Source of the DNA: Hansfordia pulvinata
Taxonomy: Eukaryota > Ascomycota > Sordariomycetes > Xylariales
Reading direction: 5' to 3'
Assembly: GCA_006538405.1 (NCBI GenBank)
Contig: BJKQ01000008.1
Location: 1,240,001 to 1,304,000 of the forward strand
Length of the DNA: 64,000 nt
Part shown: positions 33,264 through 45,500 of the stretch, piece after piece
Numbering within the stretch: the first letter of the stretch is position 1
Layout: each line of letters begins with the position of its first letter
Notes under the pieces: generated by a model
Told to the model about the DNA's origin: nothing
The model's database searches: none
Seen by the model: the letters and a program-made list of their open reading frames with translations, nothing else
Position numbers and translations under genes: made by a program

Positions 33264-34995
33264 TTTTTCTGTTGTTTTGGGTGGTTTTCGACAATGGATG
33301 CGGCGTTCGGTCTTTCAGGGCTTGGAAATAGACGATAGCCTCCAAAAACAGCTTGAGCTGTCGAGGAACCTGCGAATGATATATTTCTGTCTGTCAAGAT
33401 GCGAACACATGCAGCAATAACCACGCACAGTGCTGGGCCTTCATTGGGGGCTGGAGTCATTTCTTATATCTCATCAGTGCCCGAGGGCCCGATCCAAAGC
33501 CATGTCCCCCCCGCTCGTTCTAACTAGCACGCGCTGCCTTGAGGGGCGGTGGTGGATATCATGGCGACAAATCGCCTTTGCCGCCGCCACCTGCCAGGTT
33601 AGGGGAAGGAATGGAATCGTGACCCCAGAGGGCCTTTGACCATGCCTGTGTGCGCGCCGCATTGTCCGTTGACAAATGGCAGGGCAAGACGGCGCAGACG
33701 ACGTCGGCGTGCAGACCTGCCCGCTAGCCCTGTCGATCTAGGAATCCTACCAGACTCCTTCGATCTCTCTGGCTTCGTCTCGCCGACTCTTCAGGGCAGC
33801 GCATGCTGGCAGCGCTCCCTGCAATTACCGAGGGCCCGGGCATCCCGGCCACCGGCACGCACCGGGGACGCCTGGTGACAAACATTCGTGTGCTCCGGCC
33901 GGCGCGAGAAATCCATGCGCCCATCCAACTGCCATTCATCTGTGGCTAAAGAGTACTCGTACGTGCGTGCACTCATACCAGTAGGCGAGACATGGATCCG
34001 CAGCCCTCGCAGCAGTAGTTAAGCGAAACAAGACCCCTTCATCTCTGCTGACGCATGCGCGCCAACAGGGTCCGGTCGGTCCCGATGCTCCGTCTCATCA
34101 ATCGTGCAATCTATCCGTTGTTGACTATCGGTAGGTAGGGAGGCTAGTTCAAGTTCAGATTGGTTGTAAGCGAGCGTCGGAGCAAGCAAAAGCCGTCGCT
34201 CAACTCACGATGTTTGCGGCTCCCCAGCTTCGGCCAGAGAGAGCGAGCAAAAATAGAAATCCAAATGTGCGTCATGAAATACACCCATTCAGAGTTGGCC
34301 GAGTACTTGACGAGAAGACCGGCGGCGTTGCCACTGTCATGGGCGCGAGTGGCGGGTTCGCTGGGTTTGGGAGCCGGAACAGCCTAGAAGGTGATCCTCA
34401 GAGGCGAGTTGGCCGTGGAAGCTTTGCAAGAACACCCGCCACCGCGCGGCTGCTGAGCGCCTCTCGCCATGATCCCAACATCCATCCCATCGCCACACGG
34501 CACCCGCCACACTTACTCGTACACTGCGTTGTGCGCCAATCGGGCAACCCACAGGCGCCGCTTCGCCTGTCGCCCCCGAGCGTTCCTGGGAGCCTACCAC
34601 GCCCCTCTCCCGGCAATCACCCGCATCTCGGCCTAAGTTAGGTAGCTTGGACCTTATTGCTCACGACCGGCCGCTCAGAACATCTTGGTCAATGGATGTT
34701 GCAGCCACCGCCACCGAGGACACCGCCCACTCATCGCCCATGGTCGTCCCAATTGTGTTCATGTGTGTATTCATCAGTCGACTTAAATCACCTATTAAGT
34801 GTTATGCGAGAGAAGCCATTCCTCCGCACATGTCCGTCTCCTTCGCGGGGGCTCCTTCGGGGCGACAGTCCACCAAAACGCCGTTTGCTCGGGAAATCCT
34901 CGTCATTGTCAACCAAAACTCCAAATCGGTCTAATAAAGAACCAAGGGCAGACTCCTAAGTCAGTTCGCTCGCATTATTTCGTGTCCCGTTGCGT
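33264..34995. other. Intergenic, 1.7 kb
   Basis: Upstream of the secreted protein gene and downstream of the YMC020W-like gene. TACTCGTA elements lie at 33954-33961 and 34514-34521. No supported gene. Confidence 0.55.
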
Positions 34996-37900
34996 CTAGA
35001 GTTTAGACCTGACCGCCTCTAGTCTATACTTCACGTCTTTCAGCGGTTTCGTGATTGGTTTCCACTCGTCGAACTGCTTCAGCAGCTCGTTCGTCTCCTC
35101 GTAAAGCTCTGTCTTGACGAAGCCTTCTTCAAGGAGTCCTCGTAAAGTCCACGGCAGCACGTACGGATTTGCACTACCCAGACCCCCCTCTTTGCGGAGG
35201 CGAAAAGGTGCGCCGCTCACGCTCGTCGTCTCCAGCGTATGAGCAATGGCCAAGCTGGTAATGGTTAGCATTCTGATGCCCGAGATTCCAGACGAAAGTA
35301 CGAAATTCAGACTTACTCGTAAACCTGGTCGTCGTCATAAAGCGTCGAGTGGCCACCTCCGGTGAGGCTTCCAGCAAGAGGCAAAGACAGCTCACGGATA
35401 AGGTCGTGGTCGGAGATCCCAAGGTTACGTAGCTTCAGAGCAAAGCCGACGAGGTGCGACATAAAGTCCGGTGGGTTAACTCGACCATCAATGAACACGG
35501 CGCGATAGATGTACGGGTGGGATGCGGCCGAGTGAATTGCCGATTCCATGGGCACCAACTGGTCGTCGATGCTGCCGACAAACGTGACGCGGCCGCCGAA
35601 ATCGATGACCGTCTCCAGAGCCTTTTCATACCTCCTGGAAACCTCGCTGTCGGGATCCGCAAACTGCCAAAGCTCCGCAGCGGAGCCCATCAGCATACCG
35701 AAATTGTTCTTGTAGTCGGGGAAGGGCCCCAGTGAGACACCGGCTGAGAGTCGTTAGTACGGATCGCCAAAGCAGGCATAGCAAGAATAGTACTAACCCA
35801 TGGCACAAATGCCAACCCGGGCATTGCTTATGATGCCCAGATCGATGAGTTTCGCGATCAGCATAATACCCACAGGCACACCCTGTGAGTGGCATGCGAG
35901 AACGATAAGATCGGCATCCCGGATGTGCTCAATCCAGTTGAGCAGGAGTTTCCACAAATCGTCGACTCGCTCGCCAATCTTGCCTTCTCCTTCAAGAGCT
36001 ACCTTTTCGATCTCGAGATCGCCACAGCCGTGGGCCTCCGCCCATCTCCGGATCGCTTCTGCGCAATGGTTCATGAATCGGATGCTTGTGCCTGTCGGCT
36101 GGCCCAGCATCGGCCGCAAAAATGTCGCTGGGAACAGACCATGCACACCGATGGCAACGGCCTTCTTCACCCGAGGCATATCTTGCGTCAAGAATACATG
36201 GTTTGCCGGCGGCTGCTGGGTCCGCAGGAGCAGCTGAGCTATTTGTTGAATGATGGACGGGTTCTCTTTCATTCGATATGTGCTCCGAAAGGATGGAAGA
36301 AGCAAATTGGTGGTCGGAGCCTCAGCTGGAGTGACTGAGGTTGCGTTGTCAGGAGCAGCCTTCGTGGGAGAATCCAGTTTCGGGGTGCCTGGTCTCGAGG
36401 GTGACTCGTCGGACTCTATCGACTGCGTGCGTGTACGCTTGTGTTTCTTACTCGAAATGGCAGCTTTAGCCGCTGCTCCTTTAGTCGGCTTGGGTGGTGA
36501 TTTGTTCGGTGCGGGGCTGTCCCTCACTTCGACGCCGAGAGAACGCTTGGGACTGCTTTCTGAGCCATCACCTTTGACCGCGAGCTCCCCTGGATCCGTC
36601 TCCGACGGATTGGCGGCCTTGTGATCGTGCGCCGCGCCCGTGTCTCTAGACCAGAAGGCCCAAGTCGAACCAGCTGCAGGTCTGTTTTCTGGTTGTGCCG
36701 GCGCAGGTGCGTCTTGCATCACCAAAAGCTGATTAGCTTTGGCATCATCTTCCCGTCGTGTCTCGTCCGCAGCCATACCTCCTGCAGCTGCGGCATCAGT
36801 CTCATCAGCAGAAGGCTCTTCGGCTGTAGTCCAGAGTCCGAACCAGGAAGTGCTAGCTCTCGGTTTCAGGGATTTCGGTGTCTCGGCTACGGTCGGCGCA
36901 ACTCCACCGGGCAGATGAGGGGGCCTGGTGCCGGCATCGGTATGTCGTCGGGGTGCTGGCGACGAGGAGGGATTTGCCGGGCTTTTCAGGGCGTCTATCG
37001 TGCTCTCCGGCGCCGGCGACCTTCCGAACCAGCCCCCGAGCCAGCCAGCTGATGATGACGGACGGGCCTGGGGTTCCCCGACGGGCGCATCAGTAGCAGC
37101 ACCCTTTGTATCCTTGTCGGGGTTTGATGTCGTTTTATCATCGCCGTTGCTATCAGGCTGGGCGTCGGGCATATCGATATCTTTTTGGGCATCATCCTGC
37201 GTTGGTGGAGGGGCTGCATCGCCAGGATGATTGGGCTTTGGCTGCTGAGACTCGGTCTCAGAGATCTTGGGCAAAGTCTTGACAGACATGGCATCGGACT
37301 GGTGTATAGAAGGAGTAGGACTCTTTCTGGTATCGAAACGCTTGAAGTCGGGAACAGTGTCTGGGCGAAGGGTGCCACCCATCACTGTGTCGTGGGCGAC
37401 CTGAGTTGAGGCCTGGGATTTACGCGGCCAAGCTCCATACCAGCTGCGAGCTTTGCGGACCTATCGACGAGGAATCACGGGTCAGCCATGGGATGAGAAA
37501 GGCGATGATGGGAACCAAAACCACGTGTACGAGGGTGGCAGCGCGAGGTGCCAAGATGCACGCATACCTGGTTGGGCTTAGGAGCGGTCTTGGACGACGA
37601 AGCCGCGGTCTTGCTGGTCGTGGCGGAGCTGGTGGATGCATCGGATTCGCCTCTTTTCGGCGGTGGCATGTCCTGGAGAGAAGGTGGCTTTCTAAGGGCG
37701 GGCTTGGGAGCGGTGGTGTTGGTCTTGGGCGGAATGAAGGCGGCAGCAAGCGATGACGAAGCCGAGGTTGGAGGAGCGCGACGTGTGGTGCTGGTGTTGC
37801 CGGAGACAGCCGGAGGCATGGGTGCAGGCGCGGATGCCGAGACGGTCGCCGACGCTGAGCCCAACGTGGGTGTAGGCGCAGGCGGCTGCAACGTGGTGGA

Positions 37901-38185
37901 TGACCGGAGGAGTGACATCATGTCGCCCAGATTGGCGGTCCGCGAGGGCATGGTCGCTGACAGGCGCCCGCCAGCTCTCCCGCCCCAGGTACGGGCGCGG
38001 CTGCTGCCTCTCGGCGCTCCGAGGGCAGTGCCCGCAGGCGGGCTACGAGTAGGCCCGGGCCCAGACTCACCAGCTGCAGCCCCAAGACCAGGAGCAGCAG
38101 CGGTGTCGCTGCCATCGCCTGCAGCCGTGAGGCCTGGCTGGGCAGGCAAAGGCGGGTTGGGCTTGGATCGCTTTCGCGGGCTCAT
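34996..38185 (-). CDS. YMC020W-like alpha/beta-hydrolase protein
   Basis: Four exons on the minus strand: 38185-37568, 37460-35798, 35743-35317, 35254-34996. The joined frame is 988 residues. The start is MSPRKRSKPNPP; upstream in-frame residues are not gene-like. The first 500 residues are disordered (Pro/Ser/Ala rich) with an island VRKARSWYGAWPRKS and repeated short WFG/W-containing segments. The C-terminal hydrolase domain begins near AVAIGVHGLFPATF. It has the nucleophile elbow ACHSQGVP with Ser near residue 731, then ICAMAGVSLGPFPDYK (restored by splicing) and DDQLVPMESA, a likely acid-bearing loop. The final exon supplies a conserved helical end. Homologues include yeast YML020W, whose reaction is not known. 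The 35314-35321 donor overlaps a TACTCGTA word. Confidence 0.85.
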
Positions 38186-38806
38186 GATGACGGTGCTGCT
38201 GGCTCTGCAGCACCCGTCGGCGATCGCCGTCGGTTGATGAGGAGAAAAGTAAACACGGCAGCCAATCCCGACGGTGAAGTTGAAGATGGTAGAGGGGCGC
38301 AACCACGCATTGAATGTCTGGAATCCGGGCATGTACACGTAATAATCATGCGCAGGTGCCAACACAAGAGGTACCTACATCAACACGGGCGGCAACAGGA
38401 GCACCGGTCCACGAGCCCTGCAAGGCCCCACCGTAGCTTCCCGGTGCGCCGCGCCAACGTGCGGCCTGACCCCGACCGCCTCAACAGTGCACGCGTGCCT
38501 GCATCCACGCGTGTGCCTGGTTGGGCTGGTCCTTCCGAATGGCAGCGTGTGCCAAGGTCATGGGTGAAGCCCCGGCAGCTGCTCTCGCCACCCCAGTGAC
38601 TGGAATGCATCGGCCGTCAACCCGGCCCCACCTCGTCTGGAGGCAACACCGGGACTATTCCCCATCACCCCATCACCGCATCTCTACCATCTTTGTTGTC
38701 TCTGGGTGCGGGTTTCCATCAGTCCTGCTGATTTACCAGCCTGACCGCCTCACATACGGACCGTTTCGAGCCATCACAATAAGCAACGACAAGACAAGCC
38801 ACCGAA
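38186..38806. promoter_or_regulatory. Divergent promoter region, YMC020W-like gene / DUF7587 copy 1
   Basis: 621 nt between start codons that point apart. No TATA box or repeat stands out. Confidence 0.45.
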
Positions 38807-39888
38807 ATGGATTATCATCCCTTTCGACCCTCCAAACTTCAGCGTCAGGAAATGCCTGACTTCGAAGCACAGCGAGTGCCCCGCTATCTCTTTCGGCTTC
38901 ATGGACCCGGCACCGCTGGCAGCTCGAGCGCCTGCGCTGTACAATCCGCTTGGTCATTGTCTTCTGAAGATTCTCACAAAGACCTCCTCCAGTTACCTAG
39001 ACTGGATGCCGTCCAAATGCTCAATGGCCACCTCCAATGGAAAATTCCACCTGTCGGAGGTTGCAGCAACCTGATCAGCTGGACGACCTCTCTTCTTTTC
39101 GCTCTTTACTACGCCAGATACAGACACATTTTCTGTGGCGAAGATTGGAGACGCATCAAGCTGTTGGTCATAGACACCCACGAGCTGCCAGAGGACGCAT
39201 TCGCCCGGGACACTGAACTTATCCGCGCTTTGACAGCCACCGCAGACCACTTCATGCATCCAAATAATCGCGACCTCGTGGAGCTTCGAAGTCTCCAAAG
39301 CCTTCGCAGTGGGCCCTACTACTTCGGTGAATAGATCTCGCAAGGAAGTATGAAGATCGGTCGCTGCAGTGTCCACGTCAGCATCCAAGATTTGATCGAC
39401 TTCGGGCTGGGTGCTTTCTTTCCGCAGATAAACCAGGCGAGTCTCTACCCAGCTCAATGGGTGAATGCCGTGCTGAAGCACTGTACCGACCATTTGAACA
39501 ACGACGCGCCAGAAATCGGTCTGATTGGTACCGAAATCCAAAGGGCCACCGCACTGGTGAAAGCATGCTTTGGGCCCAGCTGGGTCGCGCCAATTTCACT
39601 TATGCTTCTCTCATTGAGAAAGCGAAACCGTCATGATCCCACTTCTGAGGACTGCCTCGCAACATTTCACCGTACGAATTCCTGTACTAATCAAGATCGA
39701 CGACTGTACTGACCTGCCATTTAGGGGCCGAGGTCGAGGAAGGACTCAGAGACTTGAACATTGACCCTCCTTGCACGCCCGAGCTCGAGTGCTTTCAAAA
39801 CCTGGCCAAGAACGCAAAGGGCCACTTTGACCCAACTGAGAAAGACGCGATCGTGTGCACACTCACAAGCCTCATCCTGGACGGCTAG
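38807..39888 (+). pseudogene. DUF7587 copy 1, ended by an in-frame TAG
   Basis: The first 175 residues (38807-39331) match the intact neighbour at 40784 block by block: VPRYLFRL, SNLISWTTSLLFALYYARY, LLVIDT and GPYYFGE. A TAG at 39332-39334 replaces the tyrosine codon found in the neighbour. The same frame then continues with recognisable similarity (ISQGS; later a leucine-rich segment and a NLAK-type end) through a still-normal intron at 39672-39724 to a stop at 39886-39888. The stop is therefore a single substitution in an otherwise preserved gene, suggesting recent inactivation, or a truncated product of 175 residues, or readthrough. It lies in tandem with its paralogue, 0.9 kb apart. Confidence 0.8.
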
Positions 39889-40783
39889 AGGAAAGCTGCA
39901 GAAGGGAGTCACTCACGATACAGGATGTTGAGGCTCTACACAGCCACTTCTACATCGTTATGTGTCTACACTTAAGTATGATCGATCCAACAATATCTAT
40001 AATGGTTCGGGAAGTGCTGGTAGGCTCCGCCTGTTTTTAGGCGGACACTGGGCTGGACCGTCTTTCCGTGGAGGCAAAATGTGCCAGAATCAGCGCCGCT
40101 CGTTTATCGTTGCTGTGACAGCCGGGTGTCGCAAACGTCTTATCAGACACTTTTGTCCGTATTCAAATCATACCACGTGTTTTGAAAACATGAGCCTCAT
40201 ACCACTGTTTGCTATCTGTGCATGTCATGTGTAGCCATAGACTCTAGAGTCCATTGCGAGTCATAAACCTGAGTCACAAGACGCGCAAGCGATCTGGCTG
40301 TTGTGCAAACGCCTGCCGATGCGAGAAGGCGTGAACCCGTTATCCCATGCGCTTAACTCGCGGAAGCACCGAGCTTTCCACCTATCAAGTGCATCTGACC
40401 TTGTACCCGACAGGGTCATACCCGACGGCGAGAGGCCAGCATTTCCGGTTTCGTCCGCATGCTGGTAGCCATCCATTGCCTCGTCCGCCACTCAGAGACG
40501 CCCTGCGAAAACCAAACGTCCTAACGCGCAGATTGGGCCACTCATACTCCGTGGTATACTCAGGACTGCAGTCACGGTTCGCCGTCTGCATCCAATATTG
40601 CGACGTTGCCAAATAGTCTGCGTAATGAACGCGTCAGCCAAGCTGCCTGTCCGCCATACTTAAACCGACGAGCGGCGCTTCCTCTGGTCTCTCGTCGGGA
40701 ATGAGACCATCGCCCCGACTGCCTTACTTACCTTGCGAACTTATTATCTATCCAATCAACCTACCTACTTTACTCACGTTGCA
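39889..40783. other. Intergenic between the tandem DUF7587 copies
   Basis: About 0.9 kb. It serves as 3' flank of copy 1 and promoter of copy 2. No repeat flanking the duplication was recognised. Confidence 0.55.
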
Positions 40784-41926
40784 ATGAGTGGCTCAGGATG
40801 TACCACTTGTCTGGGCGAGGCTGGCCACCAGCCATTTCGACCACCACAGGAAGAACGGCAGGCGCACATGCCCTTATTTGACGCGAATCAGGTCCCGAGG
40901 TATCTGTTTCGGCTTTCCGGCCCCGAAAGCGGAGGGACAACGGCGGCTTGCCATGCCACCTCTCCCTTCGTCACGCGTGTGTTTGCAGGCGAACCCATCA
41001 ACCGTTATTGTCCAGACATATTCGAGCTATCAACAGGAATCGCCATTAATCGCCTCCACCAGCACCTTCAGGGAGGCCGGTCTTCGCATGTCGTCACCTG
41101 CAACCTGATGAGCTGGACAAGCTCTTTGCTCTATGCCCTCTACTACGCTCGATATCTTCATTTCGAGAAAGAACAACCGTGGGATGAGCTCTTTCTGCTC
41201 GTCCTTGACACACGGAGCATACCCAGGGGCTGTTTCGTCAAAGACATTGAGCTCATGGATGCTTTACTATCGAGGTCCGCGCCGGACTCGGGTGAGCTTC
41301 AAAGGTTTCGTGATCTTCGAGCGCGCGGTGACTACTATTTTGGCGAGTATCTGTCACAAGGAAGCTTGCAATATGCAAGAGGTGACAGCAGCATAGTGTG
41401 CATGGATCATCTCGTGGACCAGAAGTTGGTGGCTTTTGACGGGATATTCCAGGCCTTTGAAGACCCACAGCAAGGCGTGTGGGCAAGGCTTGTGAGGGCT
41501 CATCGCACGGAACGGTTTTACACCAGGTTCAGTGTCACGAAGAAAGAGCTGCGGAGTACCCTTGCGTTTGTGGAAACCCACTTCAAGGCACGGCTGGCTT
41601 TGCCTATGCTCCTCCAATTGCTGGCCCTGAAAGCCAGTCGCGTGGCCGATGATGATCGATTGAAGGACTTTGTCTTGGCCTCGTTCGACGGTTCGTTCTA
41701 CCCTTCGTTCCTGGATACCTATCAAATTGGGCTGACTGGTGATTCAGAAACCGACTTCGATGCACTCAGGCTTCTAAACAATGACCAAGCTGCCAGGAAC
41801 GCGATGAGGGAAGTCGATTGCTTTGAACGGCTGGCAGGCATTGTCTTGGAGCGGGGAGAAGGACCGCCAATCCACGCGCTGGCGCAAATGAGCCTTGAAG
41901 AGGGTGAAGAGGATGACAGACTGTAG
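40784..41926 (+). CDS. DUF7587-type protein, intact tandem copy
   Basis: Single exon of 380 residues from ATG 40784 (MSGSGCTT), preferred over an in-frame ATG at 40733 because homology starts later and its context is typical. Family blocks: VPRYLFR (37-43), NLMSWTSSLLYALYYARYLH (107-126), LLVLDTRSIPRG (138-149) and YYFGEYLSQGSL (184-195). This order, an N-terminal Arg, a central S-W-T-S strand/helix, then a Glu before LSQG, resembles the R / S-T / E layout of ADP-ribosyltransferase folds; that is inference. The C-terminal 150 residues are helical and acidic at the end. No signal peptide or membrane segment is seen, so it is probably intracellular. Function is unknown; the upstream paralogue is interrupted. 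Confidence 0.8.
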   Translation: MSGSGCTTCLGEAGHQPFRPPQEERQAHMPLFDANQVPRYLFRLSGPESGGTTAACHATSPFVTRVFAGEPINRYCPDIFELSTGIAINRLHQHLQGGRSSHVVTCNLMSWTSSLLYALYYARYLHFEKEQPWDELFLLVLDTRSIPRGCFVKDIELMDALLSRSAPDSGELQRFRDLRARGDYYFGEYLSQGSLQYARGDSSIVCMDHLVDQKLVAFDGIFQAFEDPQQGVWARLVRAHRTERFYTRFSVTKKELRSTLAFVETHFKARLALPMLLQLLALKASRVADDDRLKDFVLASFDGSFYPSFLDTYQIGLTGDSETDFDALRLLNNDQAARNAMREVDCFERLAGIVLERGEGPPIHALAQMSLEEGEEDDRL

Positions 41927-42590
41927 CTTTCGTGAAGAGCGCGGCAAGTCTGGAGCTATCATTGTCGTTGGGCTGCGGCGCTCAAGTCACATGGTGTTGA
42001 TCTGGAGAAATGGGGAGGGGGGGTTCTTGTTCTGCTTGTCACATGTGCGATTGAAGACGCGGGCCCGCTACTGGGTGTGATCGCGATACTCCCACATTAT
42101 TTCTTTCGTAATGAACTCGTTTACTCATCTCGAGTTATTAGATGCCCCTGTTGCCTACGCCGTCAGAGCTTTTAGGTTTAGTTTGGTCGCAAATGTAGCT
42201 TCAATGCTTCAAGAAAATCGTACGCATCTGGTGATGCACGTCGATGGCGGAGTCACATTTGGATCCCTTTGACAGAAGCACTGCGCTAGAAACCGAATGA
42301 GACTAGCGCCTTTGTGCCGCATCCCCTCCAGAGGCCCCGAGGCGATGAGTGAGGACCTGCACGGGGTCCTGGTGGGCCTAGCTCCAGTGACTTGGGTTGC
42401 GGCAGGCGGCATGGCGATAAGATAAGAATTTTTTTGTAGCAGGCGATTGACTACTCCCGCGAGGCAGGCTGCTGATGAAGGCCGCCTGTCGCATCGCATC
42501 CTCGAACCACTTTGCACGGCACGACCACCCCCCTCGACAAGTCCAGCCAGCTCAGCGCCGTGGTACATACCCGGCATTGCGGATGCAAAG
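41927..42590. other. Intergenic, RRP5 promoter
   Basis: Between the DUF7587 gene and RRP5, both on the plus strand. An antisense frame at 42209-43009 covers the RRP5 first exon and is a shadow. Confidence 0.55.
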
Positions 42591-45500
42591 ATGAGCTCTC
42601 TCAAACGCAAGGACGCTCCCGCTGGCGCCCCATCCTCTGCAAAGGCAGCCAAGACGAGCAGCAGTTCTACCCCCTCCAAGAAATCAAAGTCCGACAAACC
42701 GACGACGACGAATCCCTCCGCCAAGAAGTCCGATGCTGCGCCCAAACCCTCAAAGGCCTCCGCCGCCGCTCCTGCCGTGTCCCGTCTCAAGGATGAGGAG
42801 CCCCTCTTCCCCCGTGGCGGCGGAAGCGTTCTGTCCCCCATGGAGCAGAAGCAAATCTCCATACAGGCCAAGCAGGATGTTCTCTTCGAGAACCAGTCGG
42901 GAAAGAGCTCCGACAAGAAGGCCGAGAGGGCCTCCAAGAAGAAGAAGTCGAAATTCTCCAAGGATTCCAAGTCCGGGTCCAAGTCACAGCCCGCCGAGGA
43001 CGCCATCAAGATTGAAAGTTTGAACTACAAGGTGCGCCCGCCCGCCCCTCTCTCACCTTTTCGTAGACGTTTCAGCCTCTTACTGACCTCCTATCTAGCG
43101 TCTTGTCAAAGGCTCACTTGTACTGGGTCAAGTTGTCGAGGTCAATGCTCTCGATCTCACACTGGCCCTTCCTAACAACCTCATCGGCCACGTGCCCATC
43201 ACCGCCGTGTCCGAGACCCTCAACGAAAGAATCGCCGCCGAAGCCGAGGCCGAAGACGAAGAGGAAGAAGGTGACGATGAAGACAGCAACCTCAGCATGA
43301 ACCAGCTGTTCCGTGTTGGCCAATACGTTCGCGCCTACGTCACCTCCACTATCGACGAATCTACCGCCTCGGCCGGTAAGCCCAAGAGACACATCGAGTT
43401 GTCACTGCGGTCCGATCACGCCAACACTGGCCTCTCAAACAAGGAAATCGTTCCCAATGCGACCGTGATGGCCACTGTCATCAGCGCTGAGGATCACGGC
43501 TTCGTCTTGGACCTCGGCCTTGACGGCTCCATGCTGCAGGGTTTCCTGCCTAGAAAAGAGTTGGCCAGCGACATTCCCGAATCCTACATGCAACCCGGAA
43601 ATGTCCTGCTGTGCCTGGTTGCTAGCAAAAGCACGAACGGCAAGGTCGCACAACTCACGACTCTCCCCAACAAGATCGGCAGAGTGCAGAACTATGCTGC
43701 TGAAGCTACCACAATCAACACTTTCCTCCCCGGTTCCGCCGTCGAGGTGATGGTCTCCGAAATCTCCCCGCACGGCCTCGCAGGCAAGGTCATGGGATCG
43801 CTCGACGTCACAGCCGACCTGGTCCACTCCGGACTGGGGCCCCAGGACGCGAAGCTGGAAACCGATTACAAAATTGGTCAGAAGTTCAAGGCTCGGGTCA
43901 TCTGCAACTTCCCCGCCGCGAAAGATCTCAAGCTTGGCGTGTCTGTCCTCGACCACGTCATGAACCTGAAGCCGAAGCACGTCAAGGCATCGCAGTCACC
44001 TGTCGAAGTGTTGCCTATCTCCTCGGTGGTCGAGAAATGCACCGTGACCAAGGTCGAGGCCGGGATCGGTTTGTTCGTCGACATTGGCATCGAAGGAGTC
44101 CCTGGTTTCGTCCACATTTCTCGTGTCAAGGACGGCAAGGTCGACATGCTGTCCAGCACCACAGGCTCTTTCAAGACCGGCTCTGTTCACCGCGGTCGCG
44201 TTCTGGGCTACAACCCTGTCGACGCCATCTTCCAGCTGTCATTCGAGCAGCGCATCTTGGAACAACCTTTTCTGCGTATCGAAGACATCCCTGTCGGCGA
44301 GGTTGTGAATGGTGAGGTCGAGAAGATACTGATCGGTCAGGATGGCGTGAGCGGGCTTCTCGTCACGCTTGCTGAAGGGATTACTGGCTTTGTGCCGGAG
44401 ATGCACATTTCGGACGTTCGCCTGCAACATCCCGAGAGGAAGTACAGAGAGGGCCTGAAGGTCAAGGCCCGGGTTCTTTCCAAAGATACCTCCAAGCGCC
44501 AGGTCAGACTCACCTTGAAGAAGACTCTCGTCAACTCCGAGGCGAAGCCGCTTCAGTCTTTCCAAGAGCTCGTCATGGGCATGCAGGTACCCGGTACCGT
44601 TATCAGCGTCAACGCCCACGGTGCGATTGTCCAGTTCTATGGTACCCTGCGTGGTTATCTTCCCGTCTCGGAAATGAGCGAGGCGTACATCCCCGACCCT
44701 AAGGAGCACTTCCGCGCTGGCCAGGTCGTTAATGTGCACGTATTGAACTTTGATGCCGACACCAAGAAGCTCATCGTCTCGTGCAAGGACCCCTCTGCCT
44801 TTGGTCTTGACAAGCAGTCTGCGCTGAAGAAGCTGTCCCTCGGCGCAGTCGTATCGGCCAAGGTCGTCCAAAAGACGGAGGACGATGTTTTCGTTGAGCT
44901 CGTTGACAGCTCTTTGAAAGCTATGATCTCTTCCAAGCATCTGTCGGACAAGCCCAGCAAGAGGCAGCAGGCACTGAACCGCATCCGAGTCGGACAGACA
45001 CTCAACGACCTGGTTGTGCTGGAGAAGAACGAGGGACGTCGCTCACTGGTACTGTCCAAGAAACCCAACCTGGTCAAGGCTGCCCAGGAGTGCAAGCTCC
45101 TGGCCTCGGTCCAGGAAGCCAAGGTCGGCGAGCTTCGCCAAGGATTTGTCCGCAACATCACTGTCACTGCCGCCTTTGTTCAATTCGCTGGGCAGGTCAT
45201 TGCTCTGCTGCCCAAGTCCAAGTTGCCCCTCGACGACCAGAAGACCTCCAACTTTGGCCTCGAGAAATTTCAGTCTCTAGCCGTCAAGATTGCTTCGGTC
45301 GACAAGGAACACAACCGACTCGTCGTTGCATCGCCTTCTTTCGAAGAGGGCACAGCCGCCACCAAGGAAACCTGTTCCACGGGCCCTGCAGAACAAGCGC
45401 AGAACCCCGTGGATGGCGCCGTCTCCTCTATGGACGACGTCGTGATTGGCAAGGTCGTGAAAGCAGAGGTTGTTTCGATCAAGAACACACAGATCAACGT

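Noticed and set aside
39325..39385. An intron removing the TAG of DUF7587 copy 1
   Set aside because: Possible GT..AG pairs here are too short or put the downstream sequence out of frame, and the paralogue keeps the intervening residues.
42209..43009. Minus-strand frame of 266 residues over RRP5 exon 1
   Set aside because: It mirrors the Lys/Ser-rich RRP5 N-terminus and has no independent features.
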